From an uncultured Bacteroidota bacterium (GTDB lineage Bacteria > Bacteroidota > Bacteroidia > Flavobacteriales > Flavobacteriaceae), in assembly GCA_902512065.1 (NCBI GenBank), contig CABXHU010000005.1, forward strand, positions 19,320-83,319: a stretch of DNA of 64,000 bases, written 5' to 3'. The first letter of the stretch is position 1; every line of letters begins with the position of its first letter. Under the pieces are notes generated by a model. It worked only from the letters and a program-made list of their open reading frames with translations. It ran no database searches and was not told where the DNA came from. Made by a program: the position numbers and the translations under genes. Below, in pieces: positions 45,104 to 54,847 of this stretch.

Positions 45104-46353
45104 CTACTTTTTACCCATAATAATTTCCTAAGGTGAATGTTTAGCAAGGAAAAGTGAATAATATATGTAATAAAGTATGCTAGAGAGACACCCCAAAATC
45201 CATATGCATTTATTAGGAAATATGATAAAACAACAAAGATTACAGACCATTCAATCTGGAAGAAAACAAATGCTTTAGTATCTGCTTTTGATATTAATAT
45301 ATTGCCAAGAACCCAGCAGTTTATTTTAATTATATCTCCTAAGAGATGGAAAAATATAATTTCATTTATTAGAAAAAATTCCTTTGACAATAAGACAGTT
45401 ATAATAATATCTCTAAGTAAATAAACCCCTGCAGTAATTATAACAATTATAGGTATTACAACTTTCCATATTTTAAATACTTCTTTCTTTAAATCTTCAT
45501 TGTTTAGTTTTGAAAATGTAGGTATTAAGTAAAATTTAAATGTGCTTATTAAAAAAAGCAGGTAGATTGCAGAGATTCTCCACATCGCTTCCCATGAGCC
45601 TGCAAAGCTTGTGTCGAACGCATCAGAAATATAATATCTAACAATAAATGTTGAAATTATTAAACATGTTGGTCCAGTTATTGCCATTATAGAAAAACTT
45701 GATAATTTTTTAAAATAATTAAAATCAAAACTTGAAAAGAGTAGACCTATTTTAAATGGTTTGTATAAATAAAAAAGAATACAAGTAACTATTAGTGTTA
45801 TAATTTGATTAATTATCAGGGCATATAATGCCCCAACAACAGCATATTTTAATACTAGGGCAACCATTATAATGGCAGAAATAACTACTGAAACAACATT
45901 AATGGTTACATATAGTTTTATTCTTTTAATTCCATTAATAATAGACATTAAAAGTGTATGAATTGAGAAAGAGATTACTGAAATTGATAGAACTAAAAAG
46001 TAATATTTTGATTCAAAATCTATGGATAGATATTCTGCAATAATATTACTAAAAAATAGAATTAAAATTGAAAAAATTAATGAAAATACTAGATGAATTT
46101 TAAAACTAGTTGAAAGAATTTTCTTTAATTCCTCCTCTGATTCTTGAAATTCTGATGTGTATTTTATTATGCCATTTTCAATTCCAAAACCACTTAAAAC
46201 ATTACTTAATCTTAAAAAATCTTTTAGTTGACCAAGAAGAAAGATTCCGTTTGTCCCTAGATAAACAGCTACTATTTTATTAGATATTAATCTAACTAAA
46301 AGGCTAATAGCTGTACTTATTCCAGAATATAGTGATGTTTTTATAAAATTCAT
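45100..46353 (-). CDS. O-antigen/polysaccharide flippase (Wzx-like)
   Basis: 417 residues and 10-12 hydrophobic helices with short loops. The start is typical of flippases, TSLYSGISTAISLLVRLISNK. It is expected to move lipid-linked oligosaccharide units across the inner membrane in Wzx/Wzy-type assembly. It overlaps the sulfotransferase gene by 4 bases (ATGA). Confidence 0.88.
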   Translation of the reverse strand: MNFIKTSLYSGISTAISLLVRLISNKIVAVYLGTNGIFLLGQLKDFLRLSNVLSGFGIENGIIKYTSEFQESEEELKKILSTSFKIHLVFSLIFSILILFFSNIIAEYLSIDFESKYYFLVLSISVISFSIHTLLMSIINGIKRIKLYVTINVVSVVISAIIMVALVLKYAVVGALYALIINQIITLIVTCILFYLYKPFKIGLLFSSFDFNYFKKLSSFSIMAITGPTCLIISTFIVRYYISDAFDTSFAGSWEAMWRISAIYLLFLISTFKFYLIPTFSKLNNEDLKKEVFKIWKVVIPIIVIITAGVYLLRDIIITVLLSKEFFLINEIIFFHLLGDIIKINCWVLGNILISKADTKAFVFFQIEWSVIFVVLSYFLINAYGFWGVSLAYFITYIIHFSLLNIHLRKLLWVKSS

Positions 46354-47264
46354 TTCAAGGAATTAAAATCTGTCCATTCATTAAAGTTGTAATTTGTTAT
46401 TTTTTTTAGATCATATATATCTTTAGAATATAATACTTTTAATTTAGATCTATACTCTTTTGTTAGTTTTGGATATTGAATTTTTTCTTTACCCCATTTT
46501 TGCAAACTACCTTTAATTCTTGTTTTAATTATTTCAATTGTTTTTTTTGGAAGTAAATATTTTCCAATTTTAGTATAGGAATATTTTCCAATTGCTGATT
46601 TATTCAAGAAATGATAAAGCCTTGGATTTTTTAATATGGCTGTTTGATTTGAATTATTGTTTTTTATGTTTTTTAACTTATCTACTTTTAGAAACTCAAA
46701 ACATGAATTGGTAGTTTCTAATTGTTCTTCTATTAGTTTTTCAAATGTTATAATTTTTATCTGAGATTTATCAAAGCATTCATAGAATCTGCTTAGCCAC
46801 TTGGCATAAAGACCAAATTGAAAATAATATTTTGGATAATAGCTGTAAGGCTTAAATTCTTTTTTTAAATCATTATTAAGTGCATTTTCAAAATTATCTT
46901 TTTCAAGACCCAGACCTCTCATCCACCAATAGTGGGAGTTGAACCTATCAATAGGATTTCTAAGCACAAATATTAATTTTGGAGGTATTTTGTAGTTTTT
47001 ATTTATTCTTTCTATAAATGAATCATAAAACATATATGATGTTGTTGATTCACCAATAATTTTTTTCGTTTTATCTTTAAAAATATTTGAGTATTTTATT
47101 TTAGCTTCATCATTTAGATTCTCAAATTCTGCATTGTTCCAATAAACAGGCTCTTTATTTGAAGACATACATATATCAGGATGATTATTTAACAAATTAT
47201 GAAGTGTTGTTGTACCTGATTTAGCTGCTCCTGGAATGAATAGATTTGGTTTAAAGTGAACCAT
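46350..47264 (-). CDS. PAPS-dependent sulfotransferase
   Basis: 304 residues. The 5'-phosphosulfate loop PGAAKSGTTTLHNLL (about 11-25) and the 3'-phosphate site RNPIDRFNSHYWW (Arg102, Ser110) mark a type-1 sulfotransferase. By its neighbours it probably sulfates a surface polysaccharide. It is in the same minus-strand operon as the flippase and the glycosyltransferase. Confidence 0.9.
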   Translation of the reverse strand: MVHFKPNLFIPGAAKSGTTTLHNLLNNHPDICMSSNKEPVYWNNAEFENLNDEAKIKYSNIFKDKTKKIIGESTTSYMFYDSFIERINKNYKIPPKLIFVLRNPIDRFNSHYWWMRGLGLEKDNFENALNNDLKKEFKPYSYYPKYYFQFGLYAKWLSRFYECFDKSQIKIITFEKLIEEQLETTNSCFEFLKVDKLKNIKNNNSNQTAILKNPRLYHFLNKSAIGKYSYTKIGKYLLPKKTIEIIKTRIKGSLQKWGKEKIQYPKLTKEYRSKLKVLYSKDIYDLKKITNYNFNEWTDFNSLK

Positions 47265-47287
47265 AAGATTATCAAATATAAGATTAA

Positions 47288-48430
47288 TTAATTTTTGCTC
47301 CAGATGTTTTCATATTCCTGGGCAATAGTAATATAATGATGATGTTTTTCAATAAATTCTCTAGCATTTTTTGAGATTAATTTCAATTCATTTGGATTGT
47401 TAATTAGCCATTCAATTTTAGATACTATATAATTTACATTAGGTAATGCATTTATAGCAATTTTATCTTTTTCAACGTTATAATATTCATGCCATTCTTT
47501 TTCTGCACCAGTAAATACTACTTTTCCTTTACTCATCGCTTCTAATGCATTATATCCTTGATCATATGCATAAACCTGATCTAGTAGAATATGACAGTTT
47601 TGATAATGGTTTAAATAATCTTTATGTGGTATATCAATTGATTTAATGTATTCAATTTTATCTTTATATTTTGATTGTATTACTTTCATTGCTTTCTCAA
47701 AATATTTATTCCCTTTTTTAACATAATTTTTTTTATTAATTCCATGGAAGATTTTAATTCTATTATTTATTTTCAATTGATTAAAATTATTTTTTTCGAT
47801 ATTAATTGGATTTGGTATCATACCTAAGTATCTCTCATCTCCTATATATGGAATATGATAATCTAAATCTGAACTTATAATCCCATTAATATTTTTTAAA
47901 AGAAAATCGTGAAGTTTAATGTAATCTTTTGTGAGATATTTTAAAATAGGCTTATATAGTTTTTTAAGATTCTTATTATTCAATAACGGGGTTAGTATTG
48001 AGTACCTAAATTTTTTATCTATACTATATTTCACACTTTTATAATCTGTTCCACATGAAAGTAGAAATAACTTCTTATTATTATTTAGTATATATTTTAA
48101 TAATGAAATCTGTAATGATGGAATTGTTCTAAAGGCATTTTCATTTACTAATTGCACAACATCATAGCCAACTAGCTTGTGTAAAATCATTTTTGTTTTT
48201 AACCATATCTCAATTTCATTCAGGCTTATTCTAAATATTTTATCAATTAATTTTGCTAATGTTTTTAATAATGGAAATTCAAAAATTTTTGATTCAATTT
48301 TAATGTCCATTGGATATTTTTTAAAACCATCTCCAGAACCAACTAAAGTAACCTCATGACCATTTTTTTCTAACCCTTCTTTAAGGGAGTTATGTAATCC
48401 ACTGTATTCTCCGATCAATAAAATTCTCAT
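47288..48430 (-). CDS. Glycosyltransferase, GT-B fold (GT4-like)
   Basis: The start is set at ATG 48430 (RILLIGEYSGLHNSLKEGL). The 17 upstream in-frame codons would run into the divergent gene's leader. 380 residues. The C-terminal half has the GT-B nucleotide-sugar pattern, YDQGYNALEAMSKGKVVFTG. The sugar donor and acceptor are unknown. Divergent from the GT2 gene with a 34-base gap. Confidence 0.85.
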   Translation of the reverse strand: MRILLIGEYSGLHNSLKEGLEKNGHEVTLVGSGDGFKKYPMDIKIESKIFEFPLLKTLAKLIDKIFRISLNEIEIWLKTKMILHKLVGYDVVQLVNENAFRTIPSLQISLLKYILNNNKKLFLLSCGTDYKSVKYSIDKKFRYSILTPLLNNKNLKKLYKPILKYLTKDYIKLHDFLLKNINGIISSDLDYHIPYIGDERYLGMIPNPINIEKNNFNQLKINNRIKIFHGINKKNYVKKGNKYFEKAMKVIQSKYKDKIEYIKSIDIPHKDYLNHYQNCHILLDQVYAYDQGYNALEAMSKGKVVFTGAEKEWHEYYNVEKDKIAINALPNVNYIVSKIEWLINNPNELKLISKNAREFIEKHHHYITIAQEYENIWSKN

Positions 48431-48464
48431 TAATTTTTCTACATTTGTCCAAATATGATTTTTA

Positions 48465-49283
48465 ATGAACAACGTTGCCAATAAAAACGCTACTTTAGAA
48501 ATTTTAGTATCTACAAAGGATCAGAATAGTGACACTTTTATTCATAAAATGTTTAAAAACTGTCCTAATTTTGCACATCAAGTATTGGTAATTAATCAAT
48601 CCAATAATAAATTAAAAATTTGCAAGGATAATTTCCATGTAATTAATTCTGATGAAATTGGTCTTTCAAGGAGTAGAAACTTGGCAATAAAAACTGCTAA
48701 ATCTGATTTGTGTTTATTTTCAGATGATGACATTATATATGAACCAAATTTTGACTCTATTGTAATTAAGGCCTTTGATTTATTACCTGATGCAGATATT
48801 ATTACTTTTCAAATGAATGATTTTGAGGGGAATCTATTTAAGAAGTATCCAAAAATATCTTTACACAATAAAAAATCTGTTTCTACTGTGAATTCAGTTG
48901 TAATTGCATTTAGAAGAGCTAGCGTCAAATTAAATCATGTATTATTCGATACAAATTTTGGTTTAGGATCTATTTTTGAAACAGCTGATGAATATGTTTT
49001 TTTGAGAAATGCTCTTGACAAAAAATTAAAAATTTATCATCATCCTACAGTTATTTTGTCTCATAATATTGAAAGTTCAGGTCAAAAAGCTGGTAGTGAT
49101 AAAATTATTTTTGCCAGAGGCGGGTTATTTGCAAAATATTATGGCATATTATCATATTTTAAGCTTTTTCATTATATTTTCTTACTTTTCAAATTAAAAT
49201 TTATTTCCTTTGACCAAGTTATTTCAAAGTATATTAAAGGACTAGAAGGAATTAAAAGGTATTATAAAATCAAAACACAATAA
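48465..49283 (+). CDS. Glycosyltransferase family 2-like
   Basis: 272 residues. The GT-A start TLEILVSTKDQNSDTF is followed by GLSRSRNLAIKTAKSDLCLFSDDDIIY, which contains the DDD metal and nucleotide-sugar site. It shows no membrane helix except a weak C-terminal one (YFKLFHYIFLLFKLKFI). It likely adds a sugar to the surface polysaccharide. The FdtA-type gene follows by 5 bases. Confidence 0.85.
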   Translation: MNNVANKNATLEILVSTKDQNSDTFIHKMFKNCPNFAHQVLVINQSNNKLKICKDNFHVINSDEIGLSRSRNLAIKTAKSDLCLFSDDDIIYEPNFDSIVIKAFDLLPDADIITFQMNDFEGNLFKKYPKISLHNKKSVSTVNSVVIAFRRASVKLNHVLFDTNFGLGSIFETADEYVFLRNALDKKLKIYHHPTVILSHNIESSGQKAGSDKIIFARGGLFAKYYGILSYFKLFHYIFLLFKLKFISFDQVISKYIKGLEGIKRYYKIKTQ

Positions 49284-49288
49284 GATTT

Positions 49289-49708
49289 ATGAATGAAAGA
49301 TCTATTGAAAATGTTAAAATAATTTCTATTCCAAAAATTGTTGATGAAAAGGGAAGAGGAAAGCTTTCTGTTATAGAAAAATCAATAATTCCATTTGAAA
49401 TTAAAAGAGTTTATTATCTATATGATGTTCCAAGTGATTCTTTTAGAGGAGGTCATGCACACAAGAATTTAAATCAATTTATGATCCCTTTAAGTGGTAG
49501 TTTTGAAGTAAAAATTGATGATGGACATAATAATAAAAAAATAATGTTAAATAAACCAAATCAGGGATTATTAATACCTAGTGGGATATGGAGAGAAATG
49601 GATAATTTTTCTGCTGGATCGGTTTGTTTGGTGTTAGCTTCCGAAGTTTTTGATGAATCTGATTATTTCAGAGATTATAATTCTTTTCTAGAATATAAGA
49701 AAAAGTAA
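49289..49708 (+). CDS. FdtA/QdtA-type cupin sugar 3,4-ketoisomerase
   Basis: 139 residues; WxcM-like cupin. Signatures are KRVYYLYDVPSDSFRGGHAH, HKNLNQFMIPLSGSF and PSGIWREMDNFSAGSVCLVLAS. It converts dTDP-4-keto-6-deoxyglucose to a 3-keto sugar, a step towards dTDP-Fuc3NAc or Qui3NAc. The aminotransferase expected next in that pathway is not in this window. It may also act as a non-enzymatic WxcM-like protein. Confidence 0.85.
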   Translation: MNERSIENVKIISIPKIVDEKGRGKLSVIEKSIIPFEIKRVYYLYDVPSDSFRGGHAHKNLNQFMIPLSGSFEVKIDDGHNNKKIMLNKPNQGLLIPSGIWREMDNFSAGSVCLVLASEVFDESDYFRDYNSFLEYKKK

Positions 49709-49711
49709 ATT

Positions 49712-50587
49712 TTACTCCTTACATAAATAAGCCAACCTATAGAGGTCAAATGCAAATAGACTAGGGTTTTTACTAATTAAATTCGCTTCTAATTTATGTA
49801 TTATTGTATTTACAAATGCATAAAACATATTAGTTAATAAAAGTGCATTTAAAAAATTATAAGCCTTTAATATTGAAATATCATGTTTTTTAATATAATT
49901 GTTATTTTTCATTTCTTTCAAATTATCAAGGGCAGCTCTAGTTTTTTCTAAAAACCTTTTGTTATTATCTAATCCATAGTGAATTACTTGATTGTCTATA
50001 TGAGACACCTGAATTTTATTTCTTTTTAGCTCAGCTCCAAAAAAATAATCCAGGCCATACCCATTAAGCTCTATTGGAATTTCAATTTTATTAATCATAT
50101 GTTTGTTAATCATATAATTAGACGAAATAATATATTTATAAGGTTTCTTGTTTCTTATTACACTAGATACTTGCTCTCTTTTTTTACCAAAATTATATCT
50201 CAGAGAAGTTTCTTTACTATAACTTTCTTTATTATAGTAGAATCCCCCAAACACAGCATCTGATTTGTTTATATAGGCTATATAATTTTCTAAATATTTT
50301 TGATTCTTTGGTATTGTGTCGACATCAATAAATATTAGCCAATTATATTGAGCTTTATTTGAAAGTAATTTTCTGTTAGCTATACTTCCAACTGTTTTCT
50401 TACTCTCAATAAACTGACAATTTGTTAGGGCATTTATTTGTTGATTTTTTTCATTTAGTAAGGAAAAAGATCCATCGTCTACACATATAATTTCATAGGG
50501 AATTCCTAAAACCAATGCTTCCTTTTCTAATTTTTTAACTAGAGGAAGTGCGTCAAAATCATAACAAGGAATTAATACAGAAATCAT
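49712..50587 (-). CDS. Glycosyltransferase family 2
   Basis: 291 residues with a classical GT-A start: SVLIPCYDFDALPLVKKLEK, YEIICVDDGS (nucleotide site), SIANRKLLS and NWLIFIDVDTIP (DxD). The C-terminal third is helical and rich in Asn/Lys. Its ATG overlaps the ftsE stop by 4 bases, so it is translated with ftsE although their functions differ. Confidence 0.88.
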   Translation of the reverse strand: MISVLIPCYDFDALPLVKKLEKEALVLGIPYEIICVDDGSFSLLNEKNQQINALTNCQFIESKKTVGSIANRKLLSNKAQYNWLIFIDVDTIPKNQKYLENYIAYINKSDAVFGGFYYNKESYSKETSLRYNFGKKREQVSSVIRNKKPYKYIISSNYMINKHMINKIEIPIELNGYGLDYFFGAELKRNKIQVSHIDNQVIHYGLDNNKRFLEKTRAALDNLKEMKNNNYIKKHDISILKAYNFLNALLLTNMFYAFVNTIIHKLEANLISKNPSLFAFDLYRLAYLCKE

Positions 50588-51288
50588 TTATAAATTGTGT
50601 TGATATTTTTATTTTTTAAATCAATTTCAGAAATTTTTCCAGATTCACATATATATGTTTTATTAGGAAATTTATCAATTAAGATAAAATCATGAGTCGC
50701 CATTAGAATTGTATTCCCTTTTTGATTTAGTTCAATTAATATGTCCATTACCTCTAAACTAGTTTTTGGATCAAGATTCCCTGTAGGTTCGTCTGCAATG
50801 ATTAGTTTAGGATTATTTAATAGAGCTCTTGCAATAGCTACCTTTTGCTGTTCTCCTCCAGATAATTGACTTGGATATTTAGTTATTAGCCCTGTTATAT
50901 GAACTTTTTCTAATACTTCAGTTATTCTGGAATTAATTTTTGATTCATCATTCCATCCCGTTGCTTCAAGAACAAATTTTAGATTTTCAGAAACACTTCT
51001 ATCACTCAAAAGTTTAAAGTCTTGAAATACTATCCCTAATTTTCTTCTAAGAAGAGGTATTTCTTCTTCTTTTAATTTTTTTAAGTCTGTATTAACAATT
51101 GACCCTGTACCCAATTGAAGTTTTAAATCTGCATATAAGGTTTTTATTAGACTAGTTTTTCCACTTCCCGTTCTACCAATTAAATAAACAAAATCACCAT
51201 TTTCAATTTCTATATTAACTTCAGTTAACACTTTTTTATTTTCTTGAATAATTGAAACTTCATTTAGTTTTAAAATTGAATTGCTCAT
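50584..51288 (-). CDS. ftsE: Cell division ABC ATPase FtsE
   Basis: 234 residues with Walker A (LIGRTGSGKTSLIKTLY), Q-loop (GIVFQDFKLL), signature QLSGGEQQKVAIARAL, Walker B (LIIADEPTGNLDP) and ATHDF. The FtsE-type segment DFVYLIGRTGSGK and DLKKLKEEEIPLLRRKLG fits. The FtsX partner is not adjacent: the divergent FtsX-fold gene at 52523 is closer to LolC. It would work with FtsX to control septal peptidoglycan hydrolases. Confidence 0.88.
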   Translation of the reverse strand: MSNSILKLNEVSIIQENKKVLTEVNIEIENGDFVYLIGRTGSGKTSLIKTLYADLKLQLGTGSIVNTDLKKLKEEEIPLLRRKLGIVFQDFKLLSDRSVSENLKFVLEATGWNDESKINSRITEVLEKVHITGLITKYPSQLSGGEQQKVAIARALLNNPKLIIADEPTGNLDPKTSLEVMDILIELNQKGNTILMATHDFILIDKFPNKTYICESGKISEIDLKNKNINTIYK

Positions 51289-51297
51289 CTAATAAAT

Positions 51298-52521
51298 TTA
51301 TTGATAAATTAAATATTTTTCTCTTATTAACTTAAATTCATCTATTTTATTTTTCCAGCTTTTTCTAATAATATCCTCGTCAACATTATTTATAATTTGA
51401 TTTTTTAAATCTTCAGTTCCAGATAGTTTTATAAAATAGTTATTAAAGAATTCATTTTTATTTTCTGTGTTTTTATATGCATCAATGATATAACTTAAGT
51501 TAAGTTTTCTTTCTATTAAACTATCTCTTAAATCAGCTCCATAGCATTTTTCATTATTATGTGGAGGATACTTTGATCCTTGATTTGGTTTTGGAATAAA
51601 TGTATATAAATATTTGTTTTTATCTAAATATGGACTGCCATAAACCTGAAATTGATTTGATGTGCCACGTCCTACACTTATGTTTGTGCCCTCAAATAGA
51701 CAGAGTGATGGATATAGATATATTGATTTGTCATTTGGAAGATTTGGCGAAGGTTTTATTAGTAGACTATAATTATAATCATGTCTATAGTTTAGATTCT
51801 TTATAACCTTTAGCTTGCATTGTATATTATTACTTAACCATCCTTCTCCATTAATCATAAGCGCATATTCTCCAATTGTCATTCCGTAGACTATTGGAAC
51901 AGAGTGCATTCCTACAAAGCTTTTATTCGAAATTTCTAATACTGGTCCATCAACATAGCTTCCATTTGGATTAGGTCTATCAAAAACCATTAATTGTATA
52001 TTGTTTTTTGCGCATGCTTCCATTACATAATGTAATGTTGAAATATGAGTATAAAAACGTGTTCCAACATCTTGAATGTCAAATATCATTAAATCTATAT
52101 CAATTAAATCACTGTCTGATATTATTCCATATGCTCTGTCTTTACCATGGAGTGAAATAATTTCAAGTCCAGTATTCGGATCTATGTCATCAGACACATT
52201 TTCACCATTATAATTTTCACCTTTATATCCATGCTCAGGAGTAAATATCTTTGATATATTGATGTTTAACGAAATCAATGAATCAACTATGTGTGTAAAA
52301 GTATTGTCCTTTTTAAAAATAACACTAGTATGATTAGCTACTACTGCAATTTTCTTATTTTTTAGGTAATTTATATATTCAGAGACTTGGTTTGCACCAA
52401 CAATAATTTCACTTTTTTTATTTTTATTATCTATGTTAGTGGAATGAATATTGCATATATTTGATTGCAATAGCAATGATATTAACAAGAATTTTATAAA
52501 GTAAATTAAATTCATACACAT
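51298..52521 (-). CDS. Exo-beta-N-acetylmuramidase NamZ-like (DUF1343)
   Basis: 407 residues from ATG 52521 (or 405 from ATG 52515). The frame is open to 52563, but that would overlap the divergent permease. Signal peptide IYFIKFLLISLLLQSNIC. DUF1343 motifs: KIAVVANHTSVIF, FTPEHGYKGENYNGE, DIQDVGTRFYTHISTLHYVM, VFDRPNPNGSYVDGP and LFEGTNISVGRGT. NamZ releases MurNAc from peptidoglycan fragments, a recycling role. It sits directly upstream of ftsE. Confidence 0.9.
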   Translation of the reverse strand: MCMNLIYFIKFLLISLLLQSNICNIHSTNIDNKNKKSEIIVGANQVSEYINYLKNKKIAVVANHTSVIFKKDNTFTHIVDSLISLNINISKIFTPEHGYKGENYNGENVSDDIDPNTGLEIISLHGKDRAYGIISDSDLIDIDLMIFDIQDVGTRFYTHISTLHYVMEACAKNNIQLMVFDRPNPNGSYVDGPVLEISNKSFVGMHSVPIVYGMTIGEYALMINGEGWLSNNIQCKLKVIKNLNYRHDYNYSLLIKPSPNLPNDKSIYLYPSLCLFEGTNISVGRGTSNQFQVYGSPYLDKNKYLYTFIPKPNQGSKYPPHNNEKCYGADLRDSLIERKLNLSYIIDAYKNTENKNEFFNNYFIKLSGTEDLKNQIINNVDEDIIRKSWKNKIDEFKLIREKYLIYQ

Positions 52522-52522
52522 T

Positions 52523-53752
52523 TTGAATTTCGAATATTTCTTAGCGAAAAGGATTATAAGCACTAAGTCCTATAAAAATAGTATTTCAGGACCAATTATA
52601 AAAATAGGAATTGTTGCTATTGCTTTGGGAGTGATAGTTATGCTAATTTCTATTGCTACTGGTTTAGGAATGCAGTATGAAATAAAAAATAAAATATCAG
52701 CATTTAACGGAGACATTTCAATTCATAATTTTCAATCAGTTAATTATGAAGATTCAAATATTCCATTAGATTTTGATGAGGATTTATACAACAATATAAT
52801 TAATACTAAAGGGGTAACTAAGGTTCAAAAAATTGCAACTAAGTTTGGTTTAATAAGAACTAGTGAAGATTTTGATGGAGTTTTTTTTAAAGGAGTTGAT
52901 GAAAATTATGATTTAAATAGAATAAGAAAATTTTTAATTGAAGGGGATTTTCCAAATATTTCAAATTCAATTTCTAATAAAGTAATAGTTTCAAAATTGT
53001 TAGCAAAAAGATTAAAATTAAATGTTGGGGATAGCTTTCAAATGTTGTTTTCTAGAAATTCAGAATCTTCAGCCATTAGAAAGTTTGAAATAGCAGGAAT
53101 TTTTTCATCTGGATTTAATGAATTAGATAGCAAATATATTATAGGAGACTTATCACATGTCCAAAAAATAAATAAATGGAATGATGATCAAATAGGAAAT
53201 TTAGAGGTTTTTATTGATAATTATGAAAATTTGGATCTATTAACCAATAAAATTTATTCAATCACTCCATCTACTGTTAATGTTCAGAGTATTAGGGATA
53301 AATATTATTCAATTTTTGATTGGATAAAGCTTTTTGATAAAAATATGATAGCAATAATAATTATAATGATTATTGTTGCATCAATAAACATAATCACAGT
53401 TTTAATAGTTCTAATTCTTGAAAGAACAAATATGATAGGAGTTTTAAAAAGTTTAGGAAGTACAAATACTAGTTTAAGAAAATTTTTTATATATAATTCT
53501 TTGTATATAGTAAGCTTAGGTTTGCTAATTGGTAATTCAGTTGGATTAATCTTAATTTATCTTCAAAAAAAATATGAACTGATTTCTCTTGATTCAGAGA
53601 TATATTATGTTTCAAGTGTACCTATGCATTTTGACGCATATTATATTATAGGTTTAAACATTTTAACATTTTTTATCTGTTTTTTAGTTATTATTTTGCC
53701 TTCATCTTTAATCTCAAATATTTCACCAACAAAGGCAGTTAAATACCAATAA
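52523..53752 (+). CDS. ABC transporter permease (LolC/FtsX-like fold)
   Basis: 409 residues from TTG 52523, the only start that keeps the conserved N-terminus FEYFLAKRIIS. There is one helix near residue 30 (IVAIALGVIVMLISIATGL), a periplasmic MacB-like domain (about 50-260) and three C-terminal helices with LERTNMIGVLKSLGSTN and NISPTKAVKYQ at the end. This is the LolC/E layout; it probably moves lipoproteins out of the inner membrane. Its start nearly touches that of namZ on the other strand. Confidence 0.88.
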   Translation: MNFEYFLAKRIISTKSYKNSISGPIIKIGIVAIALGVIVMLISIATGLGMQYEIKNKISAFNGDISIHNFQSVNYEDSNIPLDFDEDLYNNIINTKGVTKVQKIATKFGLIRTSEDFDGVFFKGVDENYDLNRIRKFLIEGDFPNISNSISNKVIVSKLLAKRLKLNVGDSFQMLFSRNSESSAIRKFEIAGIFSSGFNELDSKYIIGDLSHVQKINKWNDDQIGNLEVFIDNYENLDLLTNKIYSITPSTVNVQSIRDKYYSIFDWIKLFDKNMIAIIIIMIIVASINIITVLIVLILERTNMIGVLKSLGSTNTSLRKFFIYNSLYIVSLGLLIGNSVGLILIYLQKKYELISLDSEIYYVSSVPMHFDAYYIIGLNILTFFICFLVIILPSSLISNISPTKAVKYQ

Positions 53753-53805
53753 TAAAAGACTGAATATTCATTTACTTAATTTATATTTGAGCAAAACAAT
53801 TTTTG

Positions 53806-54786
53806 ATGCAATTTTTTGAGAATATTATTGAAACTATTGGAAATACTCCATTAATTAAATTAAATAAAATTGTTAAAGATCTACCTTGCACTGTACTTGC
53901 TAAATATGAAACTTTTAATCCTGGAAACTCTGTTAAAGACAGGATTGGTCTTAAGATGATTAATGATGCTGAAAAAAAAGGATTATTAAAACCCGGAGGC
54001 ACTATAATTGAAGGAACATCAGGCAATACAGGAATGGGATTGGCTATTGTAGCTATAAGTAGAGGCTATAACTGCATATTTGTAACATCTGACAAACAAT
54101 CTAAAGGTAAATTAGATGTGCTAAGAACTTTTGGTGCTGAGGTAATTGTTTGCCCTACTAATGTTGACCCCGATGATAAGAGGTCATACTATTCAGTTTC
54201 AAAAAGATTAGCGGAGGAAACTCCAAATTCATGGTATGTTAATCAATACGATAACCCAAGTAATGCCATGGCGCATTACGAATCTACAGGCCCTGAAATA
54301 TGGGACCAAACAGAAGGAAGAATTACCCATTTTGTAGTTGGGGTTGGTACTGGAGGAACAATATCGGGTGTTGGAAAATTTTTAAAAGAGATGAATCCTA
54401 ATATAAAAATTTGGGGAGTTGATGCCTATGGATCTGTACTTAAGAAATATCATGAAACTGGAGTTTTTGATCAGGATGAGATTTATCCTTATGTAACCGA
54501 AGGCATTGGTGAAGATATGATTCCAGAAAATATAAATTTTGATATTATTGATGGATTTACCAAAGTAACAGACAAGGATGCAGCTTTGTTTTGTAGGGAA
54601 CTTGTAAGAAAGGAAGCTATGTTTGTTGGTAATTCTGCTGGTGCAGCAATTAAGGGAGTTTTACAACTAGAAAATAACTTTACAAAGGATGATATTGTTG
54701 TTGTTCTATTTCATGATCATGGTAGTAGGTATATCAATAAAATATATAATGATGAATGGATGAAACAAATGGGATATTTAGAATAA
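53806..54786 (+). CDS. Cysteine synthase family PLP enzyme
   Basis: 326 residues from ATG 53806. The PLP Lys lies in NPGNSVKDRIGLKM, the phosphate loop is TSGNTGMG, and the second loop is GVGTGGTISGVGKF. It makes cysteine from O-acetylserine and sulfide (CysK/CysM type), but a cystathionine beta-synthase-like reaction is also possible in this subfamily. It stands alone. Confidence 0.88.
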   Translation: MQFFENIIETIGNTPLIKLNKIVKDLPCTVLAKYETFNPGNSVKDRIGLKMINDAEKKGLLKPGGTIIEGTSGNTGMGLAIVAISRGYNCIFVTSDKQSKGKLDVLRTFGAEVIVCPTNVDPDDKRSYYSVSKRLAEETPNSWYVNQYDNPSNAMAHYESTGPEIWDQTEGRITHFVVGVGTGGTISGVGKFLKEMNPNIKIWGVDAYGSVLKKYHETGVFDQDEIYPYVTEGIGEDMIPENINFDIIDGFTKVTDKDAALFCRELVRKEAMFVGNSAGAAIKGVLQLENNFTKDDIVVVLFHDHGSRYINKIYNDEWMKQMGYLE

Positions 54787-54847
54787 AATTTTTAATAATC
54801 TTTTTTTTTCCCCATATTGTAGATCTGTTATTCTAACCAAAATAATT

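Noticed and set aside
48431..48481. Upstream start for the GT-B glycosyltransferase
   Set aside because: The longer form has 17 residues before the conserved Rossmann start and would overlap the divergent GT2 gene.
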